64,000 bases of DNA from Oceanobacillus alkalisoli (lineage in GTDB: Bacteria > Bacillota > Bacilli > Bacillales > Amphibacillaceae). Every line of letters begins with the position of its first letter. The stretch's first letter is position 1. Positions 9,271 through 17,781 of this stretch are shown here, one piece after another. The notes under the pieces are model-generated. The model did no database searches. It was given only the letters and a program-made list of their open reading frames with translations, and had not been told where the DNA came from. A program made the position numbers and the translations under genes. The stretch covers positions 61,947 to 125,946 of the forward strand of contig NZ_JAKGBW010000010.1 in NCBI RefSeq assembly GCF_021556485.1, written 5' to 3'.

Positions 9271-10018
9271 TGGGGCAAGTTCCCTCCGCTCTCATATGAC
9301 CGGATTTTGCAATTTTCGTTTCTAAATATTTCTGATTGTATTCCGATACGTCTCCCCACAACGGTGTCCTGCCTGCAACATGCATCCCAGAATTCCGTAA
9401 TGCTTCTAATTTCTCTGGGTTATTCGTAATTAAGGTGACCGGCTTTGTACGTAAGCTCTTCAGCACGGTAATCGCGTCATCATAATTACGCAGATCATTA
9501 TCGAAGCCTAGACTTTCATTCGCTTCGACCGTATCAAAACCATTTTCCTGAAGGACATATGCCATTGCTTTACTGAATAAACCAATTCCCCGTCCTTCGT
9601 GATTTGCCAGGTAGAATAGCGCACCTGCGCCATGCTCCTTAATCCGCTTCATGGATTCTTTTAATTGGAAACCACAGTCGCAACGTTTACTTCCAAAAAT
9701 ATCGCCCGTATGACAAATGGAATGCAAGCGAATTAATGCATCGTCTGCTTCTTTAAAGTCACCGTAAACAAGGACACTCGATTGCTGTTGTTCCGCAAGA
9801 TTTGCAGACGCCAGATGATCAATGATTTTCTCATAATCCTCCGTAACTTCATCGTAATTCAACCAGGAGTACCACCGAAAGACGACTGTTTCCCCGTATA
9901 AATTAACCGGGAGCTGGATTGGTCCGACCAAATAGATGGCCTGATCTTGCTTTTTAATTAATTGTATTTTATCTTTTAAAAGCGCAAAGGCTTTGGATTC
10001 TGATTTAACATCTGCCAT
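9263..10018 (-). CDS. ribA: GTP cyclohydrolase II (monofunctional RibA)
   Basis: A 251-residue enzyme that opens GTP in the first committed step of riboflavin synthesis. The zinc cysteines C102, C113 and C115 (CHTGDIFGSKRCDC) have the same spacing as in E. coli RibA, and the catalytic loop NHEGRGIGL is present. No DHBP synthase domain is fused, unlike B. subtilis RibBA; a separate ribB is at 26946. About 50 extra N-terminal residues precede the catalytic core. Start ATG 10018 has AAAGGAG. No FMN riboswitch is visible upstream (10019-10142). Confidence 0.93.
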   Translation of the reverse strand: MADVKSESKAFALLKDKIQLIKKQDQAIYLVGPIQLPVNLYGETVVFRWYSWLNYDEVTEDYEKIIDHLASANLAEQQQSSVLVYGDFKEADDALIRLHSICHTGDIFGSKRCDCGFQLKESMKRIKEHGAGALFYLANHEGRGIGLFSKAMAYVLQENGFDTVEANESLGFDNDLRNYDDAITVLKSLRTKPVTLITNNPEKLEALRNSGMHVAGRTPLWGDVSEYNQKYLETKIAKSGHMRAEGTCPND

Positions 10019-10142
10019 ATTTCTTTTCTCCTTTCACTACTTATCTTAGTATAGTGAAATAATTATCGAGCTTCAATTTATCTTTCTCGGAAATCGATTC
10101 TTTTATCACACATTAAATATGATGTTTCACTTTATGACAGAC

Positions 10143-10730
10143 CTACTCCATTCCTTTTCCAAATATACCGTAGAAAAATAACTTCGTCAGATCTTCTGTA
10201 AGCGGAAGAAGTGATGATGCTATATCTTCCCTCCTCATATGATCAGCGAACATCTGAATATACAGCATGATTGCCTCATCAGAAATCGACTTATCGATAT
10301 AGCCTTGTTCCTTCCCTTCCGCAATTAATTCCAAGAACTGCGGAAGAGCTGTTTCTGTATAAAACTTCATTATATAACTGTCTTCCTGCATATAGTTTTT
10401 CATAAAGTACTCGAGAAACTCTTCATTTATTTGATTGGCAACCAATGTTTTATCAAAAATCATCGTTTTGACCTTTTCTGGGAAAGGTATTTTGCTATTG
10501 AATAACCTTAAATACTCTTCCCATACTTGATGGACGTAATAGCGATATACTTCCCCGATTAAATTATCTTTGCTCTCGAAATAATTATAAATTGTCACCT
10601 GAGATACATCTGCAACTTTTGCAATCTCAGAAACGGAAACTTTACTTATCCCATTTTTCAAAAACAATGATAAGGATGCTTCTAATATGTTGTTCTTTTT
10701 CAATGCTTTTCTTCGCTCAAAGCCATTCAT
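10143..10730 (-). CDS. TetR-family regulator
   Basis: About 195 residues. Residues ~10-60 form a TetR helix-turn-helix (VSEIAKVADVSQVTIYNYFESKDNLIGEV); the rest is a helical ligand domain. The start was set at ATG 10730, 8 bases after AGGAGG. It is transcribed away from the ABC exporter genes starting at 10888, and an inverted repeat lies between them. It is therefore probably a drug-responsive repressor of that exporter and of itself (inference). Confidence 0.88.
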   Translation of the reverse strand: MNGFERRKALKKNNILEASLSLFLKNGISKVSVSEIAKVADVSQVTIYNYFESKDNLIGEVYRYYVHQVWEEYLRLFNSKIPFPEKVKTMIFDKTLVANQINEEFLEYFMKNYMQEDSYIMKFYTETALPQFLELIAEGKEQGYIDKSISDEAIMLYIQMFADHMRREDIASSLLPLTEDLTKLFFYGIFGKGME

Positions 10731-10782
10731 CGCTTTCACCTCCTCATTAGTTTAATAAAATTTATGAAATATAACAAATAGA

Positions 10783-10832
10783 ATAGTTCAAATCTATTGC
10801 ATGCTTCAGGAGTTTTCTATATTATGAACTAT
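10783..10832 (+). promoter_or_regulatory. ABC exporter promoter with flanking TetR-type inverted repeat
   Basis: A promoter TTGCAT (10797-10802), 17-bp spacer, TATTAT (10820-10825) points to the ABC genes. It is bracketed by a perfect 8-bp inverted repeat, ATAGTTCA (10783-10790) and TGAACTAT (10825-10832). The half-sites are about four helical turns apart and would suit the divergent TetR regulator. Not experimentally supported. Confidence 0.5.
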
Positions 10833-10887
10833 GAGATATAAAATATTTCAAAACTTTTTTATAACCATTTTAGAGAGGATGAGCATC

Positions 10888-11796
10888 TTGTCGGTGGTAG
10901 AAGTTAGAAATCTTTATAAGAAATTCGGTAAATTCCATGCGCTTAATGGAGTCGATTTAACATTGAACCAAGGGGAAATATACGGTTTTATTGGACCTAA
11001 TGGCGCCGGAAAGTCCACTACAATTCGAATATTGCTTGGCATTTTAAAAGCCTCAGGAGGAAGGGCGTCGATTTTCGGAAAAGACACTTGGAAAGATGCG
11101 GTGGAGATCCATAAACGACTCGCCTATGTTCCTGGTGATGTGAATCTTTGGCCGAACTTGACTGGTGGTGAGGTGATCGATTTATTTGTTGGGTTAAGAG
11201 GTGGGGATACTAAAAGAAAACGAGAAGAATTGCTGGAGCGATTTGCATTGGATCCGTCGAAAAAATGTCGTACCTATTCGAAAGGAAACCGGCAGAAGGT
11301 TGCATTAGTTGCAGCTTTTGCATCTGATCCAGAGTTATTTATTTTTGATGAACCGACTTCTGGACTTGATCCGTTGATGGAACAAGTTTTCCAAGAATAT
11401 GTTCAAGAAGCGAAAGATGCAGGAAAAACAGTTCTCCTTTCCAGTCATATTTTATCGGAAGTAGAGAAGCTCTGTGACAGGGTCGGAATCATTCGCCAAG
11501 GTGAAATTATTGAATCAGGAACATTAAGTGAACTAAGGCACTTAACGCGCACAAACTTATTGGTCGAGACAAAGAAACTTATCCCTCTGATTGGTGAAGT
11601 AAAAGGTATTCACAATGTGGGAGAGGATGGACAGACGCTGAGCTTTCAAGTAGATGCTGAAGAGCTTGATTCAGTCATCCGGCACGTCAGCCAATATGGA
11701 ATCCTGAAATTGGAAAGTGCCCCTCCAACATTAGAAGATTTATTTATGCGCCATTACGAGCATAAGCAAGAAACGAATACAGGAGGGAATTCCTAA
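10888..11796 (+). CDS. ABC exporter ATP-binding protein
   Basis: About 302 residues. Walker A is GPNGAGKST, the signature region is YSKGNRQKVAL, and Walker B with D-loop is LFIFDEPTSGLDP. The C-terminal ~80 residues are typical of DrrA/YhcG-like exporters. The start is uncertain: AGAGAGG at 10872-10878 suits TTG 10888 (9-base spacing), whereas ATG 10879 abuts the site and ATG 10831 has none. It overlaps the permease gene by one base (TAATG). The pair with the divergent TetR gene suggests antibiotic or lipophile efflux. Confidence 0.88.
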   Translation: MSVVEVRNLYKKFGKFHALNGVDLTLNQGEIYGFIGPNGAGKSTTIRILLGILKASGGRASIFGKDTWKDAVEIHKRLAYVPGDVNLWPNLTGGEVIDLFVGLRGGDTKRKREELLERFALDPSKKCRTYSKGNRQKVALVAAFASDPELFIFDEPTSGLDPLMEQVFQEYVQEAKDAGKTVLLSSHILSEVEKLCDRVGIIRQGEIIESGTLSELRHLTRTNLLVETKKLIPLIGEVKGIHNVGEDGQTLSFQVDAEELDSVIRHVSQYGILKLESAPPTLEDLFMRHYEHKQETNTGGNS

Positions 11797-13397
11797 TGTT
11801 CCCCTCCACGTCTTATAATGTTGGTTCCTTAATTAAATTTACGATAAGAAAAGACCGCATCCGGATTCCGCTTTGGCTCATTGGTATTATTTTCTTTACT
11901 GTTCTAATTCCTGTTGCGCTTGATGATATGTTTCCAACGCAAGAAGAGCGAGATGTTATGGCTGAAACGATGGCAAATCCGGCAATGACCGCAATGGTCG
12001 GTCCAGGTGATATTGAAAATTACACAATCGGTGCGATGACGACACATAATATGTTGCTGTTTACAGCAGTGGTTGTTGGATTAATGAGTATCCTGCTCGT
12101 TATCCGGCATACGCGCACTGAGGAAGAAGATGGTCTTTCTGAATTAATTCTTGCGCTTCCTGTCGGTAGATTAGCGAATTTAAACGCGACACTTTTTGTT
12201 TTAACCGTAACACATATCATTCTAGCTCTTATTTCTGGTTTTAGTTTATATGCTTTAGGTTTAGATAGTATGGATCTGGAAGGTTCCTTATTGTATGGGG
12301 CCGTATTAGGTGGGACCGGAATCTTCTTCACCGGAATTGCGGCAGTATCCGCCCAGATTTCGGAAAGCTCTCGGGGTGCAACTGGATTATCGATCGCAGC
12401 ATTGCTCCTCGCTTATTTCATTCGTGCCATTGGCGATGTGAGTAATGAAACATTATCCCTTTTCTCACCGCTCGGGCTTGTTACCCGTACCGAAGCTTAT
12501 TCGACTAATGTGTGGTGGCCAGTGTTGCTTCTTGCCGGATTTTCTGCTTTATTGTTTTTACTTGCTAATTATTTAAATGCAATTCGTGACTGGGGAGCTG
12601 CCTTTCTTCATGCCCGCGCTGGAAAGACATATGCCTCACGTTTTCTACAAACACCGATTGGACTTTTTTTCCGTACACAGCGCACGGCTTTTATTTCCTG
12701 GGGAATAGGTATGTTTGTTTTAGGCTTGTCTTATGGTTCCATCATGGGAGATTTAGAATCATTCTTTCAGGGGAATGAGCTTTTAGAACAAATGCTGGTA
12801 GCTGAGGAAGGTTATTCTTTAACCGAACAATTCATCCCAGCATTGATGATTGTAATGGGAATACTCGCTACCGTTCCACCGATTATCGCAATGAATAAAT
12901 TAATCGGTGAAGAAAAGAAAAATCGAACCGAGTCGATTCTTGCTGCCCCGGTATCACGTGGGAAGCTGATGGCGAGCAATTTAGCCATCGCTGTAATGAA
13001 TGGTTTTATTATGATTTCTTTATCAGGAATCGGGCTTTTTCTTGCTGCAGAAACTGTGATGGAGGATGGATTTTCCTTTGGAATGATATACGGGGCTTCT
13101 CTCGTATTTTATCCGGCGATGCTTGTCATGATTAGCTTTTCCGCGTTCTTAATTGGCTTTGCACCAAAACTTACCGGCTTAATTTGGGTATATGTCGTAT
13201 TTTCCTTTATCACGAATTATCTCGGCGGGCTGCTGGACTTCCCGGCATGGGTAGAGAAGCTTTCTCCTTTTGGTTACATCCCATCGCTTCCAGTCGAAAA
13301 TATGGAATGGGCACCAATTGTCATGCTATCCCTAATAGCCATTATCTTAGCAATACTAGGATTTATCGGTTACCAGAAGAGAGATATTGCAGGTTAG
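11796..13397 (+). CDS. ABC exporter permease, polyketide-antibiotic exporter type
   Basis: A 533-residue membrane protein with about 12 hydrophobic helices in two similar halves. Each half starts with a soluble segment near the membrane, as in the COG3559 'exporter of polyketide antibiotics' family. The start is ATG 11796 with AGGAGGG upstream, overlapping the ATPase stop. It should form the membrane channel of the exporter with the ATPase encoded just before it. The substrate cannot be read from sequence. Confidence 0.87.
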   Translation: MFPSTSYNVGSLIKFTIRKDRIRIPLWLIGIIFFTVLIPVALDDMFPTQEERDVMAETMANPAMTAMVGPGDIENYTIGAMTTHNMLLFTAVVVGLMSILLVIRHTRTEEEDGLSELILALPVGRLANLNATLFVLTVTHIILALISGFSLYALGLDSMDLEGSLLYGAVLGGTGIFFTGIAAVSAQISESSRGATGLSIAALLLAYFIRAIGDVSNETLSLFSPLGLVTRTEAYSTNVWWPVLLLAGFSALLFLLANYLNAIRDWGAAFLHARAGKTYASRFLQTPIGLFFRTQRTAFISWGIGMFVLGLSYGSIMGDLESFFQGNELLEQMLVAEEGYSLTEQFIPALMIVMGILATVPPIIAMNKLIGEEKKNRTESILAAPVSRGKLMASNLAIAVMNGFIMISLSGIGLFLAAETVMEDGFSFGMIYGASLVFYPAMLVMISFSAFLIGFAPKLTGLIWVYVVFSFITNYLGGLLDFPAWVEKLSPFGYIPSLPVENMEWAPIVMLSLIAIILAILGFIGYQKRDIAG

Positions 13398-13400
13398 TGC

Positions 13401-13598
13401 GGGACAGTGGGGTCAGAGTAAATGTCCCAGTTCTTTTGGGATCGTTGCTCTGATTTTTTTGTTGTTTTTAGGATAGACCCGAGGGAATTCGGATATTTAA
13501 AGGTTTGGGTTTGGTAACTGTGTGGTCTTACATCCTTTAAATGCAGAACTTCCTTGTTAACAGAATAAAATCTGGGACATTTGCTGACCCCATGTCCC
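13401..13598. repeat. Element with long imperfect inverted repeats (GGGACA...TGTCCC)
   Basis: A 198-bp segment between the exporter and czrA is bounded by two related arms. The left arm is 13401-13428 (GGGACAGTGGGGTCAG, then ...TGTCCC) and the right arm is 13574-13598 (its near complement, with GCTGACCCCATGTCCC). Each arm is itself a short GGGACA/TGTCCC inverted repeat. The pattern looks like a REP/Y1-transposase-dependent or MITE-type element without a gene. It occupies most of the 334-bp gap and may also stop transcription. Confidence 0.65.
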
Positions 13599-13642
13599 AC
13601 TTAAATCATAGCATAGGTTGACTAGGATTTATGACTTGTTTC

Positions 13643-13693
13643 TTGACATTTAATATGTTTTATCATAAATTATATACATGAGCATGTGTTCAT
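13643..13693 (+). promoter_or_regulatory. czrA promoter with CzrA/SmtB-type operator
   Basis: Promoter TTGACA (13643-13648), 17-bp spacer, TAAATT (13666-13671). Just downstream is a 7-2-7 inverted repeat ATGAGCA-TG-TGTTCAT (13678-13693), which resembles the ATGAACA/TGTTCAT operators of zinc-sensing ArsR proteins. The regulator encoded next would bind here and repress the operon until metal accumulates. Confidence 0.65.
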
Positions 13694-13731
13694 ATATTGA
13701 GATGAATTAGTGAATAGATGGAGGAGCTGAA

Positions 13732-14070
13732 ATGATGATGGAGGAGCAAGAACGGGAACAGTTATTTACGGAAGATACGGAGCATTTGGATGAAGAGACA
13801 TTGTTTGTCGTGTCACAAACGTTTAAAGCATTGAGTGATCCGACACGCATTCGAATCTTGAATTTATTATGTACAGGGGAACATTCCGTGAACGATATTG
13901 CAGAAACATTAAATTTAAGTCAATCCAGTGTCTCCCATCAGTTACGTTTCTTGAAAAATTTACGATTGGTTAAATACAGAAGAGCTGGGAGAACCTTATA
14001 TTATTCAGAAGATGACGAGCACGTTATGAATTTATTGAAGCAAGCAATCAAGCATGCTTTACATCATTGA
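13732..14070 (+). CDS. czrA: ArsR/SmtB zinc(cobalt)-sensing repressor CzrA
   Basis: A 112-residue winged-helix repressor. The DNA-binding helix is [19 protein letters not shown]. The alpha-5 metal site of CzrA is fully conserved in spacing: D95-x-H97 and H108-x2-H111. It starts at ATG 13732 after GGAGGAG. The next gene, czcD, overlaps its end region, so the pair forms a zinc/cobalt efflux operon with autoregulation, as in B. subtilis and S. aureus. Confidence 0.93.
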   Translation: MMMEEQEREQLFTEDTEHLDEETLFVVSQTFKALSDPTRIRILNLLCTGEHSVNDIAETLNLSQSSVSHQLRFLKNLRLVKYRRAGRTLYYSEDDEHVMNLLKQAIKHALHH

Positions 14071-14087
14071 TGGAGGAGGAACTTGAA

Positions 14088-15032
14088 TTGGGACACAATC
14101 ATGCACATGATCATTCGCATGGTGCAAATAAAAAAGTTTTACGGATAAGTTTTATTATCATTTCTCTCTATATGATTGTAGAGGCGGTTGGCGGGTTTCT
14201 TACAAATAGCCTTGCCTTACTGGCCGATGCGGGTCATATGTTAAGTGACGCCATCTCCCTCGGCATTGCCTTAATCGCTTTTACACTCGGTGAAAAAGCA
14301 GCGAACTATAGTAAAACATATGGTTATAAACGTTTTGAAATATTAGCCGCCGTCCTTAACGGTGTAACACTCATTATCATTGCCGGTTATATTTTCTATG
14401 AAGCAATCGGACGTTTCCAAAATCCGCCTGAAGTTGCTTCAACAGGGATGTTAGTCATTGCAATAATTGGGCTGTTCATTAATATCCTTGTCGCTTGGAT
14501 CATGTTTCGCGGCGGAGATGTGGAAGATAACTTGAATATGCGCGGAGCATACTTGCATGTCATCAGTGATATGCTCGGTTCGATTGGTGCAATTATCGCC
14601 GCTCTGCTTATCATTTTCTTTAACTGGGGCTGGGCGGACCCGCTCGCAAGCGTTATTGTCGCTGCCCTCGTCCTTCGCAGTGGTTACTATGTTACAAAAT
14701 CGGGACTCCATGTTCTAATGGAAGGAACACCGGATAATGTGGATATGGAAAAAGTGGTAAAAACCATTCAAAATGCTAACGGTGTTCAAGGCGTTCATGA
14801 CTTGCATGTCTGGTCGATTACAAGCGGATTGAATGCTCTTTCCTGTCACGCGGTTGTTGACGAAGAAATGTCCATCGCGGAAAGTGAGGCGTTGCTCCGC
14901 CAGATTGAGCACGACTTGGAACAGCAAAATATTCACCATATGACGATTCAGCTAGAGACAATTGCACATTTACACGACAATTCAATTCTTTGCAAGATGC
15001 AGCCGGAATCACCGGGACATCACCACCATTAA
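14088..15032 (+). CDS. czcD: CDF-family zinc/cobalt/cadmium efflux protein CzcD
   Basis: About 314 residues with six membrane helices. The transport-site motifs are present: HMLSD in helix 2 and HVISD in helix 5. The ends are His-rich (GHNHAHDHSHG at the start, GHHHH at the stop). The start was set at TTG 14088 because GGAGGAGG (14072-14079) is 8 bases upstream; earlier in-frame TTG/ATG codons lie within or before that site. A cytoplasmic C-terminal CDF domain follows the membrane part. Co-transcribed with czrA. Confidence 0.93.
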   Translation: MGHNHAHDHSHGANKKVLRISFIIISLYMIVEAVGGFLTNSLALLADAGHMLSDAISLGIALIAFTLGEKAANYSKTYGYKRFEILAAVLNGVTLIIIAGYIFYEAIGRFQNPPEVASTGMLVIAIIGLFINILVAWIMFRGGDVEDNLNMRGAYLHVISDMLGSIGAIIAALLIIFFNWGWADPLASVIVAALVLRSGYYVTKSGLHVLMEGTPDNVDMEKVVKTIQNANGVQGVHDLHVWSITSGLNALSCHAVVDEEMSIAESEALLRQIEHDLEQQNIHHMTIQLETIAHLHDNSILCKMQPESPGHHHH

Positions 15033-15033
15033 T

Positions 15034-15066
15034 AAAGGAAGTCCTTTAGATAAGGGCTTCCTTTTT
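15034..15066 (+). terminator. Rho-independent terminator of czrA-czcD
   Basis: AAGGAAGTCCTT pairs with AAGGGCTTCCTT and is followed by a T run, immediately after the czcD stop. Confidence 0.85.
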
Positions 15067-15272
15067 AATCTAAAATTACTTTATATTAATTATACATATC
15101 AGACACACAGATTGTTATTTTACAAGACTCTTTTTCTTCATGTTTCCGACATAAAAAACCCCTTGATAGATTAAATTAGACAAAAGAATTATTCTGTTGT
15201 TTAATAGTGCTTTACAACTTTGCGTATTCCATGTTATATTGACAATTATTTTAAAAAAAGGGGGATTATAAA

Positions 15273-17117
15273 ATGGAACATGGTGCAACTTCAATTGTAT
15301 CTCTCATGATCGTTACGGGTGTTGCGTTTTTCATTCCAATTCTGCTCGAACGATTGAAATTAAAAGTGATACCGATTGTGGTAGCAGAAATTATTGCTGG
15401 AATCATCATTGGTCAGAGCGGCCTGAATCTGATTGATGTCGATAACGCATGGCTTACTCTGCTATCCAGTTTAGGTCTTATATATTTGATGTTTTTAAGT
15501 GGTTTGGAAATTGACTTTAACTCCTTCCGTGTGAAGAAGGGGAATAACTCTGGGAAGTCGAAGGAAATTAATCCCTTCCTCGTCTCAAGTACTATTTTTG
15601 TCTTTATGTTAGCTCTTGCTTACGGATTCTCTTTAATACTTGTTTCTCTTGGGATGATTGATGATCCGTATTTCATGACGATTATCTTATCAACGATTTC
15701 CTTAGGTGTTGTCGTACCGGTACTAAAGGAAAGGAAAGTGCTGAATACAAAATTAGGGCAAACCGTATTGCTCATCGCAGTCATATCTGACTTTGTCACG
15801 ATGATTTTGTTTGCTTATTATTTAGCTGTAAAAGACGGAGACACGACGATTGTCTGGTGGATCATTCTGCTTGTTGCCCTCGTATTTATGCTTTATTTCA
15901 TACTGAACTTTTACCGAAAGAAAACGAACATGGCATTGATTGATGCGCTAAAAAGAGGGACAGCGCAAATCGGAACGCGCGGTATCTTTGCATTAATCCT
16001 ATTATTCGTAGCTTTATCGGAAACAATGGGCGTAGAGAATATCCTTGGCGCTTTCTTAGCCGGAGTTGTTGTGTCATTGCTTTCACCAGACAGAGAGTTC
16101 GTCCATCAGCTAGATAGTTTCGGCTATGGATTCTTGATTCCTATCTTCTTTGTTATGGTTGGGGTGGAGTTTGATTTCGGTTCTTTACTGGAAAACCGCA
16201 GTATTTTGCTGCTCATCCCGGTTGTGTTAATATTTCTTTTCCTGACACGTAATCTGCCGACATTGCTTCTTAAACGCTGGTTCTCTTGGAATGAAGTGTT
16301 CAGCTCAGGAATGTTACTGACATCCACTCTTAGCCTTGCAATTGTGGCCGCTACCGTATCGCTGCAAATGGGAATCATTTCAGAGGGAATGAACAGCGCG
16401 ATTGTACTCGTTGCGATTTTAACCTGTTTTACTTCACCGATATTATATGCAAGAATATTGCCTGAAGTAGAGGAAACAGAAAGAAGCTTAGCTATTATAG
16501 GTGCTAACCGTGCGGCACTCCGAGCAAGCCTTAACTTTCAAAAGAGTAATTATAAGGTAACGATTTTTTCCGAGAAGCAAGGGAAGTTAAAATCAGAATC
16601 AGATAGCGAATTTCCGATCATTGAAATGAACAACATGACGTTGGAAAAGTTAATCGAAATGAATCTCTTTGAATCCTTCGATGGGATTATAGTTGCAACG
16701 AGTAATGATAATTTCAACGTGGAGATTGCCAATTACGCGAATGCAATCGGCTATGAAAACATCATTATCCGAATTGAAGAGCCGACATTGAATAAACAAT
16801 ATACAGATATGGGATTGGCGATTTATTCGAATGCATTCGCAGGAGAAATGGTGTTAAAAGCGATGGTGCATAGTCCGAGTCTTGTGCGTCTATTAACGGA
16901 TAATGATGAGATTATTCGTGAATTTGTTTTAGATGGTATGAGATATGACCGGATACCGCTTCGTAAGCTGCCATTCTTGGGTGATACGCTTATCCTGTCC
17001 ATTTATCGCGGGGAACGGGCGATTACACCGAATGGAGATACGATTTTACAACAAGGTGACCGTTTGATTATTAGCGGCAGCGGAGATTCGATGGAAAAAG
17101 TGGCAGAATATTTATAA
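15273..17117 (+). CDS. Kef/CPA2-type cation:proton antiporter with RCK domain
   Basis: A 614-residue protein. Residues ~1-390 form the 12-13 helix CPA2 exchanger (YLMFLSGLEIDF, FFVMVGVEFDFG). Residues ~405-520 form a TrkA-N/RCK nucleotide-binding domain (AIIGANRAALRASLNF). Residues ~540-614 form a TrkA-C domain (DGMRYDRIPLRKLP, GDRLIISGSGD). It would exchange K+ or Na+ for H+ under nucleotide control, useful in salt or alkaline stress. Strong site GGGGG precedes ATG. It is flanked by its own terminator. Confidence 0.9.
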   Translation: MEHGATSIVSLMIVTGVAFFIPILLERLKLKVIPIVVAEIIAGIIIGQSGLNLIDVDNAWLTLLSSLGLIYLMFLSGLEIDFNSFRVKKGNNSGKSKEINPFLVSSTIFVFMLALAYGFSLILVSLGMIDDPYFMTIILSTISLGVVVPVLKERKVLNTKLGQTVLLIAVISDFVTMILFAYYLAVKDGDTTIVWWIILLVALVFMLYFILNFYRKKTNMALIDALKRGTAQIGTRGIFALILLFVALSETMGVENILGAFLAGVVVSLLSPDREFVHQLDSFGYGFLIPIFFVMVGVEFDFGSLLENRSILLLIPVVLIFLFLTRNLPTLLLKRWFSWNEVFSSGMLLTSTLSLAIVAATVSLQMGIISEGMNSAIVLVAILTCFTSPILYARILPEVEETERSLAIIGANRAALRASLNFQKSNYKVTIFSEKQGKLKSESDSEFPIIEMNNMTLEKLIEMNLFESFDGIIVATSNDNFNVEIANYANAIGYENIIIRIEEPTLNKQYTDMGLAIYSNAFAGEMVLKAMVHSPSLVRLLTDNDEIIREFVLDGMRYDRIPLRKLPFLGDTLILSIYRGERAITPNGDTILQQGDRLIISGSGDSMEKVAEYL

Positions 17118-17132
17118 AGGGAATTATTCCCT

Positions 17133-17177
17133 TAGCGTGATGGAGATACTGAGTGTAGACTTCATCACGCTATTTTT
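17133..17177 (+). terminator. Rho-independent terminator of antiporter gene
   Basis: TAGCGTGATG (17133-17142) pairs with CATCACGCTA (17163-17172), followed by TTTTT. Confidence 0.85.
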
Positions 17178-17206
17178 CTTCAGCGGATTGTGTATAACCA
17201 ATATAT

Positions 17207-17758
17207 TTATTTTTTTAAATACCAATCAAGAAATGTCGCTTTTTCTATTACGTTCAACAAGCAAAGGTCATCCACTTGTTTCTCCAATTTCTTATATTCA
17301 TCTGGAAATTCTGACCGTACATCTATTTTTACATAAGGAAGCTTTTCCTGCGCTTTTTGAGAGCGTATATTAGTTAACTTGGCACCAGCGAAGACATATT
17401 CCATATTAAGTTCTGTAAAGGCAGTATATAGAATAGCTTCTTTTGCTAATTCATTATACCCTTTCCCCCAATAAGGATGACCGATCCACGTACCGATGTG
17501 ACAAGTCTTTTTCACGTTATCTATTTCTTTTAAGGTTATTACCCCGATTAACTCATCATTTTCATTCAGGATTACTCTCGAATATTGTTTTCCTAATCGT
17601 TCATTCTCTTGCACAAATTCAATAAATTGAATTGTTCCATCGATTGAGGTTTGATCATTATTCAGTCCTAATGATTCCCTAACCTGTGGAGCTTGCGAGA
17701 GCGAAGATATTGTTTTTGCATATTTTTTATCATGGGGAGCTAATACTATCTTTTTCAT
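17207..17758 (-). CDS. GNAT N-acetyltransferase (RimJ/RimL type)
   Basis: A 183-residue GNAT-fold protein. The core acetyl-CoA region reads TWIGHPYWGKGYNELAKEA, a variant of the usual Q/RxxGxG/A loop, followed by the motif LTNIRSQKAQEKLPYVK. The C-terminal ~40 residues extend beyond the usual fold end. Start ATG has GGAGGG upstream. It follows metG by 24 bp on the same strand, so it could share the T-box-controlled transcript. The substrate is unknown. Confidence 0.75.
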   Translation of the reverse strand: MKKIVLAPHDKKYAKTISSLSQAPQVRESLGLNNDQTSIDGTIQFIEFVQENERLGKQYSRVILNENDELIGVITLKEIDNVKKTCHIGTWIGHPYWGKGYNELAKEAILYTAFTELNMEYVFAGAKLTNIRSQKAQEKLPYVKIDVRSEFPDEYKKLEKQVDDLCLLNVIEKATFLDWYLKK

Positions 17759-17781
17759 TTATAACCCTCCAGCATAGAATT

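Noticed and set aside
13184-13453. 89-codon frame overlapping the exporter permease end
   Set aside because: Out-of-frame shadow of the permease gene running into the inverted-repeat element.
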